Program-made: the position numbers and the translations under genes
Notes under the pieces: model-generated
Told to the model about the DNA's origin: nothing
Database searches by the model: none
Seen by the model: the letters and a program-made list of their open reading frames with translations, nothing else
Assembly (NCBI GenBank): GCA_034359265.1
Contig: CP136894.1
Location: forward strand, 34,006,501 to 34,070,500
Direction of reading: 5' to 3'
DNA length: 64,000 bases
From: Canna indica
Lineage: Eukaryota; Streptophyta; Magnoliopsida; Zingiberales; Cannaceae
Shown: positions 23,192 through 34,114 of the stretch, one piece after another
Position numbering within the stretch: position 1 is the first letter of the stretch
How the letters are laid out: every line of letters starts with the position of its first letter

Positions 23192-24071
23192 TTAGATATC
23201 ATCCGCATACATAAGGTGATTAATTTTGAAACCATTCTTAACATTAACAGTAGAGATGTTACCTAAAGTAGTAGCCTCATTAAGCATACAAGACAATAAA
23301 TGGCTTACTTTGATATACAAATAAGGGGACAAAGGGTCCCCTTGTCTAATACCACAAGAAGCAGAGAATTTATAAGACAGAATACCATTAATGTTACATC
23401 TAAATGAAGCATATGAAATACAGATCATCACCGAATTTATGAATTCCGTAGGAAAATCAAGCATACGCATAACATGATAAATAGCACTCTAGGAAATTTT
23501 GTCATTTGTTTTCTCTAAGTAAATTTTAACCATAACTAAGGGATTTTTGCCTTTGGAATTATATGAATGATGTATAATTTCGTTTGCAACTAAAATGTTA
23601 TCATGAATTGACCTTCCGGAGTTAAATGCAGACTGATTTTTAGAAATTAACTCCTTTAGTAAAATCTTAATCCTATTAGCTAATGTTTTAGTAAGAATCC
23701 TATAAATTGCATTACACAAGGAAATAGACCTAAAATCCTTAATAAACTTAGGACTGTCATTTTTTGGGATAAAAACAATATATGTCTCATTCCATTCAGA
23801 TGGAATCACACTATGCATATGAAAATATTCAAAAGCATATATTCTCCTAGTAACATTTAAATAATTCACCAGTAAGCCCATCTGGGCCAAGGCTTTTGCC
23901 CATACCCAGTGACTTGATAGTTTTACAGATCTCATCACAAGAAAAATAAGCAATCAATGAATCATGAAAGGAAACATCAATTTTATCAATATCATACAAC
24001 ACATATTTCAGTAAATTATGAGTGTCATTGTAATCCAACAAGTTCTTGTAAAAATCATTAAACCCTTGCAC
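23192..24071 (-). pseudogene. LINE reverse transcriptase domain, broken
   Basis: Read from 24071 downward: the RT entry motif (GKSLGPDGLTGE), the WNETYIVFIPK and DFRSISLCNAIY blocks, ISKNQSAFNSGRSI, then RQGDPLSPYLY and the catalytic YADD box at 23192-23205. Motif A reads KIYLEKTND where KIDLEKAYD is usual, so one catalytic aspartate is replaced by Tyr. Frameshifts near 23850 and 23485 break the frame. The domain would copy LINE RNA at nicked chromosomal DNA. It continues at its C-terminal side into 12929-12160 across element A. Confidence 0.9.
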
Positions 24072-25125
24072 AATTTCATTAGAATTTGAAACAATTATGT
24101 CATCAATTCTAACAACAGAAATAAACTTTTTTCTCTTCCTTGAAACAACTAGGTGGTGGTAATATTTAGTATTCTTTTCACCATCTCTAATCCAGTTAAA
24201 CTAAGCAATGGCACTCCATTTTTGACAAATCTGTGATCTAATATCATTTGCTTTCCTATATAGATCTATTAAAATGCCTCTAAGTTTCCAAGCACATTTT
24301 TGTTCCAAGAGGATAGTTTTCCCCTAAGAACCTTAATTTTTTTTCAAATTAAGACCATAGGTTGAGCTATTGGATGGTCTCTATTACACCATGATTCCCT
24401 AACTATTTCTCTCACCTCAGGGTAACATGTCCAAAAAATTTGAAAAGAAAATTTAAACCTTTTGTTTTGATTGGTATCCTCAATCTGAATTAAAATAGGG
24501 CAATGATCAGAGATGGCCCTATCTAGATGTCGGACCTTGGTGTTACCAAATCTGCTAAGCCAGATGGCATTAGCAAATACTCTATCTAACCTGACTAGTA
24601 TTCTACCAATGGACCAATTATTACTCTAAGTGTAATTAGGACCATTAAACCCAAAGTCAACCAATCCACAGTTAGCAATACATTCTTTAAGGACTAGAAC
24701 ATTATTATTTAAACTAAATGACCTCCCACCTAGCTTATCATCCTTATTTATGATACAATTAAAATCTCCACATACCAGCCAAGGAATGCCCTAAACCCTA
24801 AATTACCAAACTCATTCTAGAATTTAATTCTAACAGCAAGGTTATTATCAGCATAAATTCCAGTAAATAACCATGGAAAATTATCTTTAAAGAAAATAAC
24901 AACATTCAAGCAGTGTTTAGAACTAGCCACATGATGCAATTTCACATTTAAAGTGTTTCAACTTAATAATAAACCTCTAGAAGCCCCCTCATTAGGAAAG
25001 AAGAAAGTTGATCAATGTTTATCGAAAAGCTTAACACAGTCTAAATCAAAAAGAGCAGATATATGAGTTTCTTGTAAATAAAATAAAATCAACCATTTTT
25101 GTCCTAATATTCAAACGAATGAAAT
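24072..25125 (-). pseudogene. LINE apurinic-type endonuclease domain, broken
   Basis: Minus-strand translation shows PWLVCGDFNC with its catalytic Asp and Asn (around 24755-24785), then LVDFGFNGPNYT, and the terminal catalytic SDHCPIL box (around 24485-24515). These are the landmarks of the L1 endonuclease that nicks target DNA. Stops and small indels are scattered through it. The N-terminal residues lie beyond solo LTR S2 at 27516-27460, so the insertion split the domain. Confidence 0.8.
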
Positions 25126-27459
25126 TTTAAGACCCGAGGATTCCTAATATAAAATTTATTTTTGGTGTAGCGCACCAGATCAGGAGTTAGTCGGGTCGAG
25201 TCGCAGAATCACCGCGAGTAGAAGGTATAATTCAAGCCTTATGAAATTCTATTTGTTAAATTGTTCCTTCCTTCTTAAGCATAAGATGTCTTAGTTGAGT
25301 CGAGTTCAAATCGTGTGTGCCGATTGAATCGGGGCTCGAATCGGACTCAGATTGAGTCTAGTAGGGGCCAAGTGAATAGGAGGGGTATAATGGTCAAGTG
25401 AAGATGAGGGAATAAATCCCTCATCCCTAGCCGTGCGGCTCACCATTGGAGCCGCACAGAACCCGAGAAGAGAGAGGGAGGAGGGGAAGCTTTGGAGTCG
25501 GCGTCGGATTCGTGCCGCCGTCGAAAAGATCGAGATGGCTACCGCTCATCCCTTCTACTTCCTTGATCAAGGTGAGTGGATTGTACCTTGTTGTGAAGGG
25601 TAGCTGGGTAGCCGACCCAAGGTTTAGGGGTTTTCTCCTATTTCTCGAAAAATTTCGTCGATTCGCCGATGTTCTTCCAATATTTGATTTGAATATGATG
25701 TACATGCTGTTTGTATGAAGTTTTTCGTCATTTTTCTAGATGTTTAGGGCCGGCCACATATATGAAGGGGAAAGGGGGAAGGTAATGCCGAGTTTTTCCT
25801 CAATTTCCTAGAGTGGTCGAAAGCCCTCGGATTGAGTTGCTCGCGTGATTGACGACTTGATTCTTCTCGATCATGGTCGAAACCATGCCCTCCTAGCCTG
25901 CTTGCTCTCGACCGAGCATGAACAGCCTTAGGTAGGCTCGGTTGAGTGGGTATCAGAGGGCGAAAAGGGCTTGTTATGTTTTATACTTACATGTAGGGTA
26001 CTATATCATATTTTTATGTTGTAGATCATTCATATGATATATGAAACTTGGTAGTGATGGAATGAGATTAGTATATTATAAGGAAATGTTCTTGGTATTG
26101 CATACATGGTTAGGATCTTAGTATGGCATGTGACTCATGGGAATGTTTCATTAATTTCTAATATATATGCTCAATTGTTCCCTTGTGAGATAGTTGCTTA
26201 CTTGCTAGAATTTCTTAATAAATGCATAATTTAATCATGATGTTGTAGAAATCATGTGTATAATTATGGTAGTAGTTGTAGAATAATTCCCTATTAAGTT
26301 ATGTGATGTGACATAATTGTATACAGACATTTCTACACTCATGACCTAAAATTTACACTTAAGAAATCGATGAATGACGCTAGATGACTATATGGAAATT
26401 CTAGGGTGTTTAATTATTCAGAGAGATATGAATGTAGACAAGCTAGGTTTCACACCCAGGGAACAACCAGCGGGCAACAATGTGTGGCTGGTATGGCTCG
26501 GAATAAGGGGGCTGAGTACGGGTGTATGCCCGAGATTTTTAAATAAGGAAACTTTAGAACACTTTGTATGTGTACTGTGATTGCGATGGTCGACTGAGAA
26601 GCATGAACGGTCGAAATGACTAATGCTTGACTCGGTGGATGATTTGGGACTTGAGATTGCACCAGCGGGCCCGCTAGGTGTTAGACTCAGGTGGCAGAGG
26701 GTCTTGAGATTTTGTCAGTGGGCCACGCTGATGGTAGACCCAAGTTGGGTGGGACTAGCTATCCCTAACCCGGTGGGTTCCTGAGACTAGTTGACCATCC
26801 TAGTCGACGGCCCGATGTTTGTTTATCTTTCCTTATATGAGATGTGGGCCATGCGGCCAGGTAGTTATTTTGTGGTATGGGGCCATTTTGGACCGGGTGT
26901 ATGGTTTATACAGGATGGCCGTCAGGCCAGTTGCTACATCTTGATTAGATTAGATCCCTACAATTACAAATTGCTGACTTTTATGCATATTGTTATTGGG
27001 GATTTATGTGGAGGTCCAGAAGGACCGCTCACTGAGTCCCATGTGAACTCACAATTTATTTCTTTTGTTTTGCAGAGCCCGACCAGTGAGGTGAGGCTTG
27101 GAGTCATGGTGCAGCTGGAGTGCAGGCAGTGGCATAGATCTCGTAGCAGCGTCTAGTAGTCGTAGTCGTGGTGTCTAGATTTGTCTTTTTTCTTTACATA
27201 CACTGCGAGATGTTGTTTTGAAAATCTTGTATTTGACTTTAACGCAAGTTGTTTATTTTTATAGTTGGTTTAGTTGCAACTCTTTGAAAATTGTGAACCT
27301 TCTTTAAAACTTAATAAAAGTTTGCACCGTTGTTCTCTTACTCGAATATTTTTCTAGATAGTTTGTTGTATCAGTATGTTGATATTCAGTGTATGTGGTA
27401 GGCTTCAGGGTAAGACATAGACCTCGGCCGATCATGCGACCCCGAGTTGGGGCGTGACA
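25126..27459 (+). mobile_element. Gypsy solo LTR S2
   Basis: Begins TTTAAGACCCG (from TGTAAGACC) and ends GGGGCGTGACA, 2,334 bp, with GAAAT on both sides (25121-25125 and 27460-27464). It interrupts the LINE endonuclease. Intron-like signals: CAAG-GTGAGT with donor GT at 25572, acceptor TTTTGCAG ending at 27075. Confidence 0.95.
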
Positions 27460-27646
27460 GAAATTCCTAACATCCTTCCTATTTAAACCTCTCCAATTCC
27501 AATTAAGAACCTTCATTAACATTGTCATTACTTTCTAAGTTTTCCTTCTCTTCCACTACTTCAGACAAATGCATTTTATCATGCCTAGAAGCCATCTCCT
27601 CACCAGATTCCCCTAATGGAGACATAGGAAAATCTAGAGTAGTGGG
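27460..27646 (-). mobile_element. L1-like LINE, part 3 (start of ORF2, end of ORF1)
   Basis: Contains the ORF2 start codon at 27516 (MKVLNWNWRGLNRKD, the N-terminal strand of the endonuclease) and the last codons of ORF1, which stops at 27503-27505. The two frames overlap by 14 nt. Confidence 0.85.
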
Positions 27647-28175
27647 TAGGGCTGGCAACGGAGCGGATACAGTGCGGATACAGATTATCCGTATCCGTAC
27701 TGCACTCCATATCCGCCCATCTGTATCCGCACCGTATCCGCCACGGATGTGAATATGGATATCCATATCTGCACCGCTTCAAATACGGATATCCGCACCG
27801 CATCCGTATCCGCACCATATTTAATAAAAAAATATTAAAATTTTATATTTAATTAAAAAAATCAATAAATTACCAATTCATTGATCCAAAATAAATATAT
27901 AATATACTTCAAAATTTATCTTGACATGAAATTACCATAGAGCTCTTATATATATTAATAACTTATATGGGCAAAATAGTAATTCAGAGACGCGGATAGG
28001 CGGTGCGGATACGGTGCGGATCCATAGCCATATCCGTATCCGCACCATATCCGCGCGGTTATAAGTTTTCTAAATCCATATCCGTATCCATATCCATTTT
28101 TACTTGCGGATATGGATCGGATACGGTGCGGATGCGGTTTTTAGTTAGCGGATGCGGATAAAATTGCCACCCCTA
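27647..28175. mobile_element. hAT-type MITE with 8-bp target duplication
   Basis: 529 bp bounded by imperfect terminal inverted repeats (TAGGGCTGGCAAC on the left, complement of TAGGGGTGGCAAT on the right) and by GTAGTGGG on both sides (27639-27646 and 28176-28183). Eight-bp duplications and the TAGGGGTGGCAA end are typical of hAT elements. The inside is built of repeated GGATACGG/CCGTATCC motifs in both orientations near each end, with an AT-rich middle. It has no coding capacity. Confidence 0.9.
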
Positions 28176-28183
28176 GTAGTGGG

Positions 28184-28549
28184 AGATAGAGGAGAAGTAT
28201 TTAAAAATGCATCAAGATTCTTTTTAAGTTCATCCTTTCTAAGCCTTCTCTATTTAATATTCATCAAGTTGTCAAGCTTAAGTAAATTTCTAGAAAGCTT
28301 GGACCTAGAGGACTTAAATTTACTAGGTTTATTCTTGCCCATTCTTCTATGGGGTTCATCTCCACCAGAAACAATAACTGCCGTACCCTTTATATCCAAA
28401 TTTGCAAGGGAAGGTGAAACCTTATAAATAATGGCATCAAATTGGTCGTTATTGTTACTAAGGGCTTCAAAAGGATTATCAATTTTGCCACTTGAATAGG
28501 CACATTAAACAAACCCCTTGCCTTAGGTGAAGTCCGAAGAGGAGAACGT
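28184..28549 (-). mobile_element. L1-like LINE, part 4 (ORF1 region)
   Basis: Most upstream LINE segment preserved. It is joined at 28550 directly to LTR G, so the LINE 5' end is missing. Confidence 0.65.
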
Positions 28550-29280
28550 GTTGGGTGATATGGCACACTAGAGGGGGGGGGTGAATAGTGTGTTAATCTA
28601 TTAAATAGCCTAATTCCAATTTTAATCGTTTCTCAAATTGTTTAAGCAAATTGAAATTTTATGATTGAATGCGAAAGCGATAAAAGATAAAGCGATAAAT
28701 ACAAACACAATATCAGTGCTAGCACAGTGATTTATAGTGGTTCGGCCCCAATGCCTACTCCACTACCTAACACCCCGCTTAGGATTTCCAAACTAGCTAC
28801 TTTATAGAACTTGTGTTTTCCTTTGAATACAACTGAGGACACAATTCTCACCTCTTTGAGAACTCCTCAAACCTATTCACCTAGGCAAAACACAAATCTA
28901 CAAAGTCTAACCCTAAGTGTTTCTCTAGCACACCTAGCAAGCTATTACAAACAAGTTTAAAACAATTCTTAAAATACAATGAAAAAGAGCTAAGAATTGA
29001 AAGAAGAACCAAAGCTCTTTTCCCAGCCTTTAATCCTCCAACTTGCCTTGAGATGACTTTTGAATCGCAGCAGAGTTGAGGAGCAATTGGCGCTTCAAGA
29101 AGAACACTGACAGAAGAGCAGAGCGCGCAGCAATCGATCTTTAGAAGACCCAAACCTCTCAAAGAAACGACAACTCAACAGGTAGAAAACTATCCGTTAC
29201 AGTCGCTTGATCGATTGGTTGGTCGACCGACTGATCGACCTCTCAAGTGACCGCTGCCTCAATGTCTTTGTACGGTCGAC
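28550..29280 (-). repeat. LTR G of the gag-only family, part 1
   Basis: The minus-strand LTR end CATATCACCCAACA sits at 28550 and abuts LINE sequence without a primer binding site, so this is a solo LTR or a 3' LTR. It contains the family's R-U5 landmarks (TAGTGGAGTAGG and CCTAAGCGGG in reverse). Solo LTR S3 interrupts it inside the GTCGAC palindrome array. Confidence 0.8.
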
Positions 29281-31418
29281 TGTAAGACCCGATTTTTTTT
29301 CCTAATATAAAAATCTATTTTGGTTCAGCGCGCCGGACCTGGGGGTAGTCGAGTCGAGCCTGAAGATCGCCTCGAGTGAAAAGGTATGACTCGACTAATG
29401 ATTCATGGAATCTATTTGGGTGATTAACTTTCCTTTTACGAAATCATACATTAAATCAAGTTAAATCGATTCATATTGTGGGTTGAGTCAGAACCCAAGT
29501 TGAATTCAGGTTTAGTTGAGTCTCGAGTATGAGCCAAGTGAGTCCATGAGCTATTTTTGGAAAGCTAGATGAGAGATTAAAACCCCTCATCTTGGAGCCA
29601 TGTGACTCATCCTTTGAATCGCACAAGGCTGCCTAGGGAGAGAGGAAGAAGAGCTAGGAGAAGGGGGGGGGGGGGGGACTTGGATCGATCTGGGATTTCG
29701 TGTCATCGCCAGAAAATTTCAGGTCGTCGTCACCCGATGTTTCGTTCTCTGCTATCTAGGTGAGTGGTTAGAATTTGAAAGCATGGGGGAGGCGGGTAGC
29801 CAAACCCCTAGTTGTGATTGGATGAGTTTTCTCGCGATCTTTTTCGACGAATCTTGGTTTTATCGACGTGTAATCACAGTTTTGTACAATTTCTTATCGG
29901 ATTACCTTGTTTCTTCATCGATTTTTCAATTGCTAGGGCTGCCGAGTCATGGGAAAAGGGGAAAGGTCATGCCAAAAATTTTCCCAATTCCCTTGACGGC
30001 AAGAAGGCCCTTAGATGATCTCATGTTCATGATTGATGTAGTTCAAATCGTAAATTTCACGCGTTATGAAGCATGTTTTCCCTAGATCTCTTTGATGTGG
30101 ATGAATGAACTCTACACCTCATGAAGAGGGTTCGGCCAAGGGTAAGGGAAGGGGTAAAATAGTCCATTGATATTAAGTTATATTCGGAATCGAAGAATTA
30201 GAGGTATAGATAGAGTCTCCTTTCCCTTCCCTACCTTAAGGGCCATGGCCGAGCAAGGTTTTCCTTTCTCATGGCTCGGCCAATACTAGGGAGGGTATAA
30301 GAGAGTAGCTTTAGATGGAAACTTTCCCTTCACACATGTAGGTATTACAATACTTAGGAAGAACATCAATCATAGCAAGTAGATTGATTGATTTTGAATT
30401 GTAGGAATGCTAGCCTTATGACCATCCTTAGCATTAGATCTTTAAATTTTGAAATGTTGCAATTGTTTACCATGCTTAGTATTTCCTATATTTTTGAATT
30501 CATTACTACCTTGCCATGTTAGATAATTATTTCTTATCGAGCTTAATTCCTAAGGTAGTGTAAAGTTGTTATGCATGAATGTTGTGGTTATTTATAGTAG
30601 ATGTTGTAACATTTGAATGTTTTTCTTTAGATTATACATACTGTCCAAAAATGTTTATGGGCGGAATTTCAAAGTCGGTACAAGAAATTCCTCACCCAAG
30701 GTAGTGTAGAAGGGTAGACAACATGTAAAGCGTCGCGAGACGTCCTTCGTGCTTATATGGAAACTTAGCTAGGAGACGATATAACTTATAGGACTTCTTG
30801 TAAACATTTGGAAACCTAGAACTCCTAGGTGTACACCTTGTGAAAGGGCAGCATAAATTGTTGACCCTGTAGCCCAGATTAGGGCCAGATACGGGCAATG
30901 GCCCGAAGTGTATATATGGAAACCCTAGGATATTGATTGTGTGATGTGCTTGAGATGGTCCGCCGAGGAGCGTGGAGGTCGGGAATGACCAATGCTTTGC
31001 TCGGCCAGTGTTGGGTCTTGAGGTGCGCCAGCGGGCCCACTAGGTGCCAGACCCCAGTTGGGTGGGACTAGTTTGTTCGCTTTAGGTTTTCAACCTTAGC
31101 CTTAATCTCGGTTTTGATGGTTTTGATGATAACAAACATGAGACTAATGATTTTATTGAGAATATCTTTCAGGTTCCATATCAATTAGCGTTCGATGTCC
31201 TCGATTGGAAAAATCAAAGAAATCAAAAATCAAAAGGACATTGATTGTCGCACTCGGGTTCGCCGCAGAAACTTCTCGAAGAGCGACGTGTGCGCCAAAG
31301 TCACATTGGACGGGCTCAAAGTTCATATGAGAGCTCTCTAAGATGATGCGCGTCGAAAGCCGGAACCCGGAAACGAAGCACGAAAGAAATTAGCTAAAAA
31401 ATAAACTCAGCCTAAGTT

Positions 31419-31700
31419 CGATCGACCGGTCGATCGACTGAATAGGGGTAAGAAATGGGCAGTAGCCCTAGCGGTCGACCGATCGGTCGGCCAAAAATGA
31501 AATCGCAAGTTTCTTGCGTCGGGCCGTCGACCGGGCGGTCGACCGACCAAAGCCCATAATGGGCACTAGCTTGGCGATCGACCGACCTGCGTATAAGCCA
31601 AAGATTGTGTCGATCGACCGATGGGTCGACCGAATGGCAGATCGCAAAATTTACGTCTGGGCGGTCGACCCATCGGTTGACCGACCACAGGGAGAATTAC
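31419..31700. repeat. GTCGAC palindrome array in the left LTR of D
   Basis: Repeated GGTCGACCG-N-TCGGTCGACC-type dyads near 31420, 31470, 31530, 31575, 31610 and 31660, separated by AAATGGGCAGTAGCC-like spacers. Confidence 0.85.
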
Positions 31701-31774
31701 AGCGGTAGAAGGATCGATCGGCGGTCTACAATGGATAGTTTTCTATCCGTTGAGCAGTCATTTTTTCACGAGGG

Positions 31775-31782
31775 TATAAATA
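31775..31782 (+). promoter_or_regulatory. LTR TATA box (element D)
   Basis: TATAAATA about 75 bp after the palindrome array. The right LTR of D has lost this box with its deletion. Confidence 0.65.
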
Positions 31783-32567
31783 CACCCTCATATACTTCAT
31801 TTAACCTTCTTCCTTGATTCTAACAGAGTTCATTGAGTATTCAAAAGGAAGATTTAGAGCCTTCCAAAAGATTTAAAAGCTTGGCTCTGTTCTCCGTCAA
31901 GTTCATTCTTCAAGCGCCAGCTGCTGCTTCAACTCGGGTTTTGATCAAGCTCATCCCTTGAAGAGTTGAAGGCGCCAAAGGCTTGCGAAAGTGCTCTTTC
32001 CATTGGTTTTATTATTTAGCTCTTTTGATTTTTTTTTATCTGTTATTCAAACTATGTTTTTATTTGTGCGTGTGAAGACCAAGTGTTTGGTCTTGTGTGT
32101 GTAAAGTGGTATCCTTGGTGTAGAAGGAGTAAAGCCACCTGTGTAATTAAACGTAGTGTTTACTAGGATTAGTTTAGTTGTCCCTTAGGGTTGAGGTGGA
32201 AGAGGACTCTCGATAAGAAGGCGGTGACTTCCGGGTGTGGAAGTGCCTTAGGTCGAGAGTGCGTCTTTTCGGTGAAAAGTCCTCTGTGTAAGGGAAACGT
32301 AAATTAATCTAGTAAAACTAGTTTGGAAATCCTAAACGGGGTGCTTAGGTAGTGGAGTAGGTATTGGGGTTGAACCACTATAAATTATTGTGTTTGCATT
32401 GATTGATTGATTGCTTCGATTGCAAATTGCAAATCAGGATTTAGGCTAAGTATTTAAATTGCAAATTGCCTAAACAAATTAAGTAAATGATTAGATCAGG
32501 ATTTTAGCTAAGTATTTAGTAAACACACTATTCACCCCCCCTCTAGTGTCGCCATTTCGCCAACAAT

Positions 32568-32585
32568 TGGTATCAGAGCGGGTTC
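32568..32585 (+). promoter_or_regulatory. Primer binding site of element D
   Basis: TGGTATCAGAGCGGGTTC, full match to the initiator tRNA-Met complement in its first 12 bases, 2 bp from the LTR. Confidence 0.9.
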
Positions 32586-32633
32586 GTAGCTTGAGATTTC
32601 ACCATCTCGTCTATACCTAGTCTCGATCTAGAA

Positions 32634-34114
32634 ATGGCTCTAGAGAGTGTAGCGTCTTCTCCTCCTAGGTTCGATGACTTGAACTTTGGTCTTTGGAAGT
32701 ATAGAATGTACAATTATTTAAAGACTAAAGGTTTCGGAGTCTTTAACATGCTACATTGGGAATTCATTGAACCTAAGGTTGACATGCATGCTTGGAGTGA
32801 ATTAGATAAAAAAATATTTAAGTATAATGGAGATGCCATGAATTATATTCTTTGCACATTACCAAATGACATCTTAGAAAAAGTCATGCATTGTTCTTTG
32901 GCTTTTGATTTATGGGCCTCGTTAAATGTTTTATATGATTATGCAAAAACCGAAGAAATTGGCACGTGATGAAGGTGGTGACGACAATGGTCACACACCT
33001 ACTACTAATCTTGGTTTTGATGCCCATAGCTCTTTTAGTCAAAGAAGTAGCACCAAGAGCCGAAAAAGAAGAGTAATATGTCATGCTTGCAAAGAGAAGG
33101 GGCATGTGAAGAAAAATTACCCAAGCATGAAGAACAAAGCAAGGAAGAGGTCAAGTGCTTCCATCTCTACCTCTTACATATTTTGAATCACCCTCTAGAA
33201 ATGACTATGAAGCTACCTCAAAAGTTTGCCTCACGAGTACCAATGATGAGGTATAGTCTCCCCCTTCTAGTCATAATAATGAAAATGTTAGTACTAGCTC
33301 TTCTAATTCTCATGATATGCAATATGATGAGTTAGTAAGCGAATATAAGATAATGTACACCTTGCTTACTAAAAAGGATAAGGAAAATAAGATGCTAAAA
33401 AAAGAAAATGTAATGCTTAATTCTCATGTGCATGAATTAAAGCTAGAAAATGAGAAATTAAAGTCTAACTCATTTGATTTATGCCATGAAAGATTGAATT
33501 TTGAGCTTAAGGACTTAAAGCTTGAAAATGATAATTTAAAATTTGAGAATTCGAAAATAGTAAGTGAGAACAATATATTGAAATCTCAACTATATGCCAT
33601 GCATAAGTCAATTGAAGTTTTGAAAGATGAGATTTTGGTTTTGAACAAGGAAGTACATAATTTGAGAAACTCAACTTCCTTCAAGAAAAATGGAAAGAAA
33701 AATGTTTCCTTCAAAAATGCCTATGATCATCATAAATCTCATGCTATGCATTCTAATGAAAAATCTCATGCTATGCATCCTAATGCAAAATCTCATGTTA
33801 GGCATTGCACTTTTAAACCTCAAATTCAAAAGAAAAATATTTCACTTAATAATGCTCATGACCATCATCCTTTTCATGTCAAGCTTTCTAAGGACAAATC
33901 TCATGTCCATAACAAAAACAAAAAGAAATTTAATGGACATTGCTTTTGTTGTGGTGTATTTGGGCTTGCCATCCATGATTGCGCATTAAAGAGAAATCCA
34001 AGTGTTGCTAGGACACTTTGGATTCCTAAGCCCTCTAACCCCCAAGGACCCAAAGCTATTTGGGTAACAAAGGTATCATGCTCTTTTGTAGGGGGAGGAA
34101 CCACACAAGGGTAG
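32634..34114 (+). pseudogene. gag of element D, two frameshifts, mutated first zinc knuckle
   Basis: ATG 32634 starts the UBN2-like domain (MALESVASSPPRFDD; FGLWKYRMY; EKVMHCS). The frame closes near 32969; the knuckle part continues in a second frame (32926-33186) and the coiled coil in a third (33317-34114). Knuckle 1 reads CHACKEKGHVKKNY, so its last Cys is Tyr. The coiled coil (33340-33660) has regular LKKEN and LKLEN heptads. A His-rich stretch (Ser-His-Ala-Met-His repeats near 33730-33800) precedes knuckle 2 (CFCCGVFGLAIHDC, with the first His position changed to Leu). The end is a Trp-rich tail and TAG at about 34114. No pol follows. Confidence 0.85.

Larger units (their letters stand above)
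23047..25125 (-). mobile_element. L1-like LINE, part 2 (endonuclease and reverse transcriptase)
   Basis: Middle part of LINE ORF2 between the truncated element-A copy and solo LTR S2. The sequence resumes on the far side of S2 at 27460. Confidence 0.85.
27503..28549 (-). pseudogene. LINE ORF1 C-terminal part, interrupted by a hAT MITE
   Basis: From 28549 downward a Lys/Ser-rich frame (GKNKPSKFKSSRSK, then LRKDELKKNLDAF) runs to 28184. It crosses the MITE site in register and continues at 27646 (TLDFPMSPLGES) to a stop at 27503-27505. An in-frame stop near 28252 breaks it. ORF1 of plant L1 elements encodes a nucleic-acid-binding protein; its N-terminal part, where a zinc knuckle would be, is cut off by LTR G at 28550. 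Identification rests mainly on its position before the ORF2 start. Confidence 0.6.
31074..32565 (+). repeat. Left LTR of element D
   Basis: Begins TGTTCGCTTTAGG and ends TTTCGCCAACA, 1,492 bp. It contains the palindrome array (31419-31700), a TATA box and the transcribed R-U5 part. It is longer than the right LTR because that one has a deletion. Confidence 0.9.

Noticed and set aside
25446..25718. 90-codon frame inside gypsy LTR S2, with overlapping frames on the other strand
   Set aside because: It lies in LTR leader sequence, is not conserved as a frame in S1, S3 or S4, and crosses the donor-like GTGAGT.
27600..27818. Frames rich in Arg-Tyr-Gly-Ile across the hAT MITE
   Set aside because: They come from GGATAC/CCGTAT repeats of the MITE ends and have no domain.
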